From Agrococcus sp. SL85 (GTDB lineage: Bacteria > Actinomycetota > Actinomycetes > Actinomycetales > Microbacteriaceae), in assembly GCF_026625845.1 (NCBI RefSeq), contig NZ_CP113066.1:558001-622000 (forward strand): a stretch of 64,000 nucleotides of DNA. The letters run 5' to 3'. The position numbers and the translations under genes were made by a program. A model generated the notes under the pieces. That model saw only the letters and a list, made by a program, of their open reading frames with translations. It was not told the origin of the DNA and ran no database searches. Positions within the stretch are counted from its first letter, which is position 1. Each line of letters starts with the position of its first letter. This document shows positions 58,483 through 64,000 of this stretch, one piece after another.

Positions 58483-60219
58483 TCAGGGCGCGAGGAGGGC
58501 GCGCACGCGCTCGCTGCCGATCGCGAGCAGCAGCGTCGGGATCCGCGGACCGGTCTCGCGGCCCACGAGCAGGCGGTACAGCAGCGCGAAGAACGCGCGC
58601 TGCGCGCCCGAGAGCTCCTTGTCGCCCTTGACGATCGCATCGGGCTCGAGCCCGCGCTGCACCTTCGCGACGCCGTAGACCTGGTTCGTGAGGCCGTCGA
58701 GCGTCCACGCCTCGTCGATCGCGGGCAGGCCGCCGCCGCCCTCGAGCAGCAGGTGCAGCGCCTCGCGCTCGGTCTCGGTGAGCGCGGCGAGCCCCTCGGC
58801 GTCGGGCGCGTCGCGCACCGTCGTGTGCTCCTCGGCCGGCATGTGCGTGGCGACCCACGCCTCCACCTTCGCCAGGCGCGGCTGCAGGGGCTCGAGGCCG
58901 TCGAGGGGCTCGTCGTCGAGGCCGCGGAGGATGCGGAGCACCTGCGCCTCGTCGCCGAACGTGATGTCGACCACGGAGGCGAGCGTGCGGTACGCGACGC
59001 GGCGGGGCGTCTGCTCGAGCCGCTCGCCGGCGGTGCCGAGCGCGCGCTCGAGCGCCGCGAGGTCGCCGGGCTGCGCGCTGCCGGCGTCGACCTTCCGCGC
59101 GAGCGCGTCCCACTCGTCGTAGGTGCGCTGCAGCTCGGAGCCGAAGGCGACGTCGAACGACTGGTTCATGCGGCGGCGGGCGTAGAGCCAGCGCAGCACC
59201 GGGCCCTCCATGACGCGCAGGGCGTCGAGGGTGTCGGGGGCGCCGCCGCGCGACGACGACATCTTGGCGACGCCGCCGAAGCCGACGAAGGCGTACATGG
59301 GGCCGAGCGGACGCTCCCAGCCGAAGACCGGCGCGAGCTGCAGGCCCACCTGGAACGAGGATCCCGGGGACTGGTGGTCGACCCCCGAGGGCTCGAACAC
59401 GACGCGCTCGAAGGCCCAGCGCATCGGCCAGTCGACCTTCCAGACCAGCTTGCCCGAGCGGAACTCGCGCAGCAGCACCGTCTCGCGGTGCCCGCAGGTG
59501 CACGAGTACGTCATCTCGGTCGAGTCGTCGTCGTACGCCTCGATCGTCGTGAGGTCCGTGCCGCAGGCCGTGCAGTAGGGCTTGTAGGGGTAGTACTCGC
59601 CGCCGCCGGAGCCGTCGTCCTCGCTCGCCGCGCCGGAGCCGGCGTCGAGCGCCCGCTGCAGCTCCTCGTCCTCGTCCTTCGCGGCGGGGAGGGTGCGGTA
59701 CTGCGCGAGGATCGCGTCGATCTCGGCGCGGTGGCGCATCGCGTGCAGGATCTGCTCGGTGTAGGCGCCCGCGCGGTACTGCTCGGTCTGGCTGATGCCG
59801 CGGTAGCGGATGCCGAGGGCGGCGAAGCCCTCCTCGGCGCGGGCGCGGAAGTGCGCGGCCCAGGAGTCGTGGGGGCTGCCGGGAGGGGCGGGCACGCTCG
59901 TGAGCGGCTTGCCGATGTGCTGCGCCCAGCGCTCGTCGACGCCCTCGATGCCGGCCGGCACCTTGCGGAAGCGGTCGTAGTCGTCCCAGCTGATGATGTG
60001 CTCGGCGTCGACCCCGCGGCGGCGCAGCTCGTCGGCGACGAGGTGCGGCGTCATGACCTCGCGGAAGTTGCCGAGGTGGATGACGCCCGAGGGCGACAGG
60101 CCGGAGGCGGCGATCGGCTTCGTGCCGCGGCGCTCGGCCTCGGCGATCACGTCGTCCGCGATGCGCGAGACCCAGTCGGCGCGCTCGTGCTCTGGCTGCG
60201 TCTGCTCGGCTTCCGTCAC
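58483..60219 (-). CDS. lysS: Class I lysyl-tRNA synthetase
   Basis: 578 residues. A Rossmann-type class I catalytic core is shown by the HIGH equivalent HLGN in SGLSPSGVIHLGNFREVMTP (~residues 40-60) and the KMSKS equivalent KMSSSRGG (~310). A zinc site is formed by CTACG and CTCGH in the middle. The C-terminal anticodon-binding helical region (LSGAQRAFFALLYRLLVGRE) is intact. This is the archaeal-type (class I, LysK-like) enzyme, unrelated to the class II LysRS of most bacteria; it charges tRNA-Lys. A class II enzyme, if present, must lie elsewhere. Gene order DUF2520-panC-lysS is conserved in related actinobacteria. GGATCCG-type upstream sequence gives no strong ribosome-binding site. Confidence 0.95.
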   Translation of the reverse strand: MTEAEQTQPEHERADWVSRIADDVIAEAERRGTKPIAASGLSPSGVIHLGNFREVMTPHLVADELRRRGVDAEHIISWDDYDRFRKVPAGIEGVDERWAQHIGKPLTSVPAPPGSPHDSWAAHFRARAEEGFAALGIRYRGISQTEQYRAGAYTEQILHAMRHRAEIDAILAQYRTLPAAKDEDEELQRALDAGSGAASEDDGSGGGEYYPYKPYCTACGTDLTTIEAYDDDSTEMTYSCTCGHRETVLLREFRSGKLVWKVDWPMRWAFERVVFEPSGVDHQSPGSSFQVGLQLAPVFGWERPLGPMYAFVGFGGVAKMSSSRGGAPDTLDALRVMEGPVLRWLYARRRMNQSFDVAFGSELQRTYDEWDALARKVDAGSAQPGDLAALERALGTAGERLEQTPRRVAYRTLASVVDITFGDEAQVLRILRGLDDEPLDGLEPLQPRLAKVEAWVATHMPAEEHTTVRDAPDAEGLAALTETEREALHLLLEGGGGLPAIDEAWTLDGLTNQVYGVAKVQRGLEPDAIVKGDKELSGAQRAFFALLYRLLVGRETGPRIPTLLLAIGSERVRALLAP

Positions 60220-60266
60220 GGGATCCGATCCTACCGAGCGCGCAGCCCCTCCCCGGTGCCGGGTGT

Positions 60267-60313
60267 GGTCGCTTCGCGCCCGCCCGCGGCCCGCGGGAGG
60301 GCGCGAAGCGACC
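60267..60313 (-). terminator. panC terminator, long stem
   Basis: 15-bp perfect stem (GGTCGCTTCGCGCCC with its complement) around a 17-nt loop that can fold again. It lies 43 nt beyond the panC stop and ends before lysS begins, so lysS probably has its own promoter. A second short hairpin follows nearby (CCTCCG...CGGAGG). Confidence 0.8.
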
Positions 60314-60355
60314 GCACCTCCGGCCGAGCCTCCGCCCGGAGGGGAGGACGCGGGG

Positions 60356-61210
60356 TCAGGGGATGGTGAACCGGGCGTTGTCGATGAGGCGGACGTCGCC
60401 CACGCGCGCCGCCACGAGCACCTGCGCCGGGCCGTGGTGGTGCTCGCCCGCGCCGAGGAAGGTGCGCGGGTCGACGATCGAGACGTAGTCGAGGCGCACG
60501 CCGCTCTCTCCCTGCAGCACGCCCTGCGCCGCCGCGAGCATCGCCTCCGTGCCGCGGTCGGCGGCAGCCCCGGCGGCCTCGAGCGCCCGCGGGAGCGCGA
60601 GCGCGTCCTGCCGGTCGGAGCCGTGCAGGAAGCGGTTGCGGCTCGACATCGCGAGCCCGTCGGCCTCGCGCACCGTCGGCACCCCCACGACCTCGACGGG
60701 CAGGTCGAGGTCGCGCACCATGCGCCGCACGAGGAAGAGCTGCTGCGCGTCCTTCTCGCCGAACGCCGCGACGTCCGGCTGCACGATCGAGAGCAGCTTC
60801 GCGACGACCGTGAGCACGCCGTCGAAGTGGCCTGGGCGGCTGCGGCCCTCGAGCACCATGCCGAGGCCGCCCGCCGAGACGGTCGTCGCCGACCGCCCGC
60901 CGTCCGGGTACATCTCGTCGACCGAGGGCATGAAGACCGCCTCGACGCCGAGCGCCTCGAGCCGCTCGGTGTCGGCCTCGGGCGTGCGCGGGTAGCGGCC
61001 GAGGTCCTCGTGCGGCCCGAACTGCATCGGGTTGACGAAGACGGAGGCGATCACGGCGTCCGCATGCGCGAGCGCGGTCTCGACGAGCGAGACGTGGCCC
61101 TCGTGCAGGGCGCCCATCGTGGGCACCAGCCCGATGCGGCGGCCCTCGGCGCGGGCGCTGCGCACGTGCGCGCGCACGGCGTCGATCGTCGTCAGGGTCT
61201 GGATGGGCAT
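60356..61210 (-). CDS. panC: Pantoate-beta-alanine ligase
   Basis: 284 residues, the standard length. The nucleotidyltransferase core has GLVPTMGALHEGHVSLVETA (HxGH motif, ~residues 27-46), ASVFVNPMQFGPHEDLGRYP, DVAAFGEKDAQQLFLVRRMV and the KMSKS-like MSSRNRFL. It joins pantoate and beta-alanine with ATP to give pantothenate, the coenzyme A precursor. It lies 61 nt downstream of the DUF2520 gene; the panB and panD genes are not in the window. The dehydrogenase upstream may be a companion in this pathway. Confidence 0.96.
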   Translation of the reverse strand: MPIQTLTTIDAVRAHVRSARAEGRRIGLVPTMGALHEGHVSLVETALAHADAVIASVFVNPMQFGPHEDLGRYPRTPEADTERLEALGVEAVFMPSVDEMYPDGGRSATTVSAGGLGMVLEGRSRPGHFDGVLTVVAKLLSIVQPDVAAFGEKDAQQLFLVRRMVRDLDLPVEVVGVPTVREADGLAMSSRNRFLHGSDRQDALALPRALEAAGAAADRGTEAMLAAAQGVLQGESGVRLDYVSIVDPRTFLGAGEHHHGPAQVLVAARVGDVRLIDNARFTIP

Positions 61211-61270
61211 GCCGGCTCCTCGCTCGTCGTCCCCAGCGTAGGGCCGGCGCGAGCCGCCGCCCGCCGCGCC

Positions 61271-61979
61271 TCAGCCGTGGACGGGAGGCTCGATGGGCGG
61301 GTCGGGATGCTTCGCGAGCGCCGTCTCCACCGCGCTCCGCACCACGCCGCCGAGCACGCGCGCGGGCCGCTCGACGCCGATCTCGGCGAGCCTGCCGCAG
61401 CGCCTGCGCGACGACGCCCGCCGCGAACTCCCCCGCGGCGGCGACGGCCTCGGCGTAGGCGGCGCGGTCCGCCTCCGCCACGACGATCGGCTCCGCGCCC
61501 ATCTCGACCGCGAGCGCCTGGCCGATCGGCAGCACGGGCCCGGGGGCGGTCACGGCGACCGTGGCCTCCACGAGGCGCGCGAGGTCGATCGAGGTGCCCG
61601 AGAACGACATCGCAGGGTGCAGGGCGAGCGGGATCGCCCCGCGCTCCACCGCCGGTCGCAGCACGTCGACGCCGTGCTCGGCCGCCGTGTGCACGACGAG
61701 CTGCCCGGGCTGCCACGCGCCCGTGGCCGCGAGCCCTGCGACGAGGCCCGGGAGCGCCTCGGTGGGCACGGCCAGGAGCACGAGCTCCGCGCGCTCCACG
61801 ATCGTCGGGGCGTCGAGCACGGGCACGCCCGGCAGGATCGCCTCCGCGCGCTCGACGGCGTCGTCGCCCGAGGCGTCGATGCCGACGATCGCGTGGCCAG
61901 CCCCGGCGAGGGCGGCGCCGAGCACCGGGCCGACGCGCCCGGCGCCGATGATGCCGACGCCGAGCCTGCCGGGTCTCAC
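61271..61979 (-). CDS. Rossmann-fold and DUF2520 domain protein (frameshift in the sequence)
   Basis: About 235 residues after correction, from GTG 61979, which overlaps the upstream stop as GTGA. The NAD(P)-binding start VGIIGAGRVGPVLGAALAGA and the strand IVGIDASGDDAVERAEA are followed by ELVLLAVPTEALPGL and HPAMSFSGT, the DUF2520 core. Near the end, GVVAQALRQ breaks off; dropping one C from GAGCCT at 61388-61393 gives RQLAEIGVERPARVLGGVVR and ends VETALAKHPDPPIEPP at the stop 61271. The family is an oxidoreductase, often beside panC, and may be a KPR-like partner in pantothenate synthesis; substrate not known. Confidence 0.85.
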
Positions 61980-64000
61980 GCCGGGCCGTCCTCGGGCCGC
62001 GGTCCGGAGGGCGGCGTCGGCGGCCGCCAGGCCGGCTGCTGCGGAGGCCGCTGGGCATGCGCGGCCCGCTGCGCCGACGGGTCCTGCGGCGGCATCCAGC
62101 CCTGCGGCGAGGCGCTCGGCGCGCCATGCGGCGCGCTGCTCGGCGGCTGCTGCCCGTGCGGCGGCATCCAGCCCTGCGGCTGCTGGGCCGGCGGCGCCCA
62201 GCCCTGCGGCTGCTGGGCCGGCGGCGCCCAGCCCTGCGGCGCCCAGCCCTGCGGCGCGGGGCCCTGCGGCTGCTGCGCCGGCGGCGCCCAGCCCTGCGGC
62301 GGCCCCTGGTTCGGCATCCCGGGCCGCATCGGCGCGGGGGCGGCACGAGGCCGTCCTGCACCGCGGGCGCCTGCTCGAGCACCGCGTGGCGCGAGAGCGC
62401 CGCGGCCCACGACTCGGAGCCGTCGCGGTCGATCGCCGCCTTGACCGTGCGCATCGCGTGGTCGAACAGCAGCCCCGCGTCGCGCTGGTCGATCGCGCCG
62501 ATCGACGGCGAGAGCACCGAGCCCGGCACGTGCAGCTGCACGCGGCCGAGGCGCGCGAGGCCGTAGATCGGCCCCTGCGTCACGGCGACCGACTGCACGC
62601 GCGCCTGCGGCACGAGCTGCAGCGAGCGCCAGATGCGGCCCGTGCGCAGCAGGAAGGCCGCCTCGTGCACGTGGAAGCCGTTGCGCCGCACCGAGAACCA
62701 CCGGAACCACCGGGCGCGGGGCGGCGAGACGACGAACGCGTCGGGCGCCTGGCCCGTGAGGCCCATGTCGACGAGCGGCGATCGCGCGAGCTCCGGCAGC
62801 ACGAGCCCGATGACCGCCCGCACGTCGCGCAGGTCGCCCACGGGCAGCAGGAAGCTCGCGGCCTGGCCGCCCTGCCCGTTGGCTCCGGAGCCGTCGGAGG
62901 CCTGCTTGCCCGCGCGCGTGAACGTGACCTGCCACCAGCCGAAGGGCCGCCACAGCAGCGGCTGCTTCACCTGCAGCCCGAAGATGCGGCCGGGCGGCAG
63001 GATCTCGGTCGTGGTCGAGGCGAGGCCGTAGGCGAGGCGGATGCCGTCGGGCGTCGCGGCGATCGAGTAGCGCAGCTTCGACGAGAGCGCGCGGATGCCC
63101 GCGGTGAAGAAGCCGATCGCGGCGGGCAGCAGCGCGAAGATCGCCCAGAACTGCGCGAAGCCGACGACGAGCACGAGCACGCCGACGGTGTAGACGACGG
63201 CGCCCACGATCCAGCCGTCGAGCAGCGACGACGCGATGACCCTGCCGATGCCGATGCGCACGAGCGAGCCGGGCGCGAGGTGCGCGATCTCGGCGTCGGG
63301 GCGCAGGATGTCGCCGACGATGCCGCCGCTGGCGCCGCGCTCGGCGGCGAGCCTCGCCGCGTCCTCCGCGGAGCGCCCGGAGGCGCGGTTCAGGATCTCG
63401 TAGCGGAGCTCGTCGGCGATCGCGGCGTGCAGGTAGTCGAGGTCGACGTTCGAGTCGGCGCCCGCCTGCTGGATCTCGAACCTGCAGGCGCCGAGGAGCC
63501 TGGCGAACCAGGGCTTCCGCACGTTGATGCCCTGGATGCGGTTGAGCGGCGCGCGCCGGTGCTTGCGGAACAGGATGCCCTGCTGCACCTCGACCTGGTC
63601 GCCCGTGATGCGGAAGCGGTGCACGCGCCACGAGAGCCACGACAGCAGCACGCCGACGACCACGAGGACCGCGGTGCCGACGAGCACCCACAGCAGCTGC
63701 GCGATGACGAAGTCGCCGAACTCGTCCTCCACCGCGCCCTCCGACCACTCCGCGGGCACGACGAGGGCGATGAGCCGGTCGCGGAAGATCGAGATGACGA
63801 CGCCGATGACGATCACGAACGAGAGGCCGCCGCGCAGGAGCGGCGTCGCGGGATGCAGGCGGTGCCACTCGCCGTCGACGAGCGTGGCGGCGCGGGCGCG
63901 GGCGTCGGGGGCTGCGGCGCTCGGCGCGGGAGGCATGGCGTGGCCGCCGGGGGGCGGCCACGCCTGCCCCTGCGTCGGCCCGGGCGGGCCGCCGTGCTGG
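61976..64000 (-). CDS. Bacterial PH-domain membrane protein (YdbT-like), cut by right edge, with a frameshift
   Basis: The gene enters from the right edge; the frame is open through the window end (QHGGPPGPTQGQAW is seen before a possible start at 63936), so the N terminus is incomplete. Hydrophobic pairs (FVIVIGVVISIFRDRLIALV, LLWVLVGTAVLVVVGVLLSW) alternate with three bPH_2-type domains (HRFRITGDQVEVQQGILFRK, SIAATPDGIRLAYGLASTT, RRNGFHVHEAAFLLRTGR). A C-terminal tail has QGWAPPAQQPQ repeats. A single base is missing in the G run at 62336-62340: adding one restores the frame from QDGLVPPP to APAPMRPGMP, leading to the stop at 61976. It resembles YdbT, of unknown function, often next to YdbS and pan genes. 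Confidence 0.8.
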   Translation of the reverse strand, partial: PARRPARADAGAGVAAPRRPRHASRAERRSPRRPRPRRHARRRRVAPPASRDAAPARRPLVRDRHRRRHLDLPRPAHRPRRARGVVGGRGGGRVRRLRHRAAAVGARRHRGPRGRRRAAVVALVARAPLPHHGRPGRGAAGHPVPQAPARAAQPHPGHQRAEALVRQAPRRLQVRDPAGGRRLERRPRLPARRDRRRAPLRDPEPRLRALRGGRGEARRRARRQRRHRRRHPAPRRRDRAPRARLARAHRHRQGHRVVAARRLDRGRRRLHRRRARARRRLRAVLGDLRAAARRDRLLHRGHPRALVEAALLDRRDARRHPPRLRPRLDHDRDPAARPHLRAAGEAAAAVAALRLVAGHVHARGQAGLRRLRSQRAGRPGRELPAARGRPARRAGGHRARAAGARAIAARRHGPHGPGARRVRRLAAPRPVVPVVLGAAQRLPRARGGLPAAHGPHLALAAARAAGARAVGRRDAGADLRPRAPRPRAAARAGLGALAVDRRDRPARRGAAVRPRDAHGQGGDRPRRLRVVGRGALAPRGARAGARGAGRPRAAPAPMRPGMPNQGPPQGWAPPAQQPQGPAPQGWAPQGWAPPAQQPQGWAPPAQQPQGWMPPHGQQPPSSAPHGAPSASPQGWMPPQDPSAQRAAHAQRPPQQPAWRPPTPPSGPRPEDGPA
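62169..62300. repeat. 30-bp tandem repeat encoding QGWAPPAQQP-type units
   Basis: Plus-strand unit CAGCCCTGCGGCTGCTGGGC plus 10 more bases is found in full at 62169-62198 and 62199-62228, then in shortened and altered copies to about 62300. It codes for the Gln/Gly/Trp/Pro-rich tail of the PH-domain protein and is a likely site of repeat-length variation. Confidence 0.8.

Noticed and set aside
62169..62300. CRISPR-like repeat array
   Set aside because: The units adjoin without spacers and code for a Gln/Pro-rich protein tail.

Overview
The window comes from a very GC-rich actinobacterium. Synteny and protein style (DUF2520-panC-lysS, rpoB/rpoC with TTG starts, ClpC with a ClgR-like box, MoxR-DUF58-transglutaminase beside a kinase/FHA cluster) point to Microbacteriaceae; an Agrococcus-like genus is only a guess. 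All calls rest on reading the sequence, and no database search was possible.

Region 1 (1-25.4 kb, minus strand) reads as one very long transcription unit. In transcription order it holds a 2048-residue membrane-anchored Ig/FN3 protein, a MoxR ATPase, a DUF58 protein, a transglutaminase-like membrane protein lacking its cysteine, an RDD-FHA protein, a PP2C phosphatase, an FHA protein, a Ser/Thr kinase with an external FN3-like domain, an FHA-winged-helix protein and a large EssC/EccC-type FtsK/SpoIIIE ATPase. A WXG100 protein, a strong terminator and a set of small type VII (ESX-like) genes follow, including a protein with a putative type VII signal domain and no recognisable toxin. Most junctions are ATGA or GTGA overlaps. 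The set looks like a phosphorylation-controlled T7SS coupled to a large surface protein, and it is the best candidate here for an undescribed system.

Region 2 (25.6-35 kb, minus strand) has an acidic, disordered four-helix membrane protein, then rpoC and rpoB with a readable promoter and terminator. Region 3 (35-46.5 kb) is mixed: two spermidine-synthase-like paralogues around TPR and SprT-like genes, an MFS transporter, a ComB-like protein, a DUF4916 protein, an acyltransferase-like membrane protein, an esterase, a LysR-type ligand domain, a KH protein, tRNA-Ser(CGA), a GNAT and a VOC protein, and radA. Region 4 (46.5-58.4 kb) has an APC permease plus flavin amine oxidase pair, an exported protein, an N-acetylglutamate synthase-like GNAT, a RibD-like reductase, an LPETG-anchored 5'-nucleotidase, clpC and a CPBP protease. 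Region 5 (58.4-64 kb) is class I lysS, panC, a DUF2520 dehydrogenase and a PH-domain membrane protein cut by the right edge.

Seven genes are broken by single-base frameshifts. In six of them the extra base is a C inside plus-strand GAGCCT, and removing it (GAGCT) restores a full, family-like protein. The seventh is a homopolymer slip. This regular pattern is better explained by a sequencing artefact, perhaps linked to base modification, than by gene decay, so these genes are annotated as intact with a correction note. No stretch longer than about 300 bases lacks a gene, and no insertion sequence, prophage or CRISPR array was seen.
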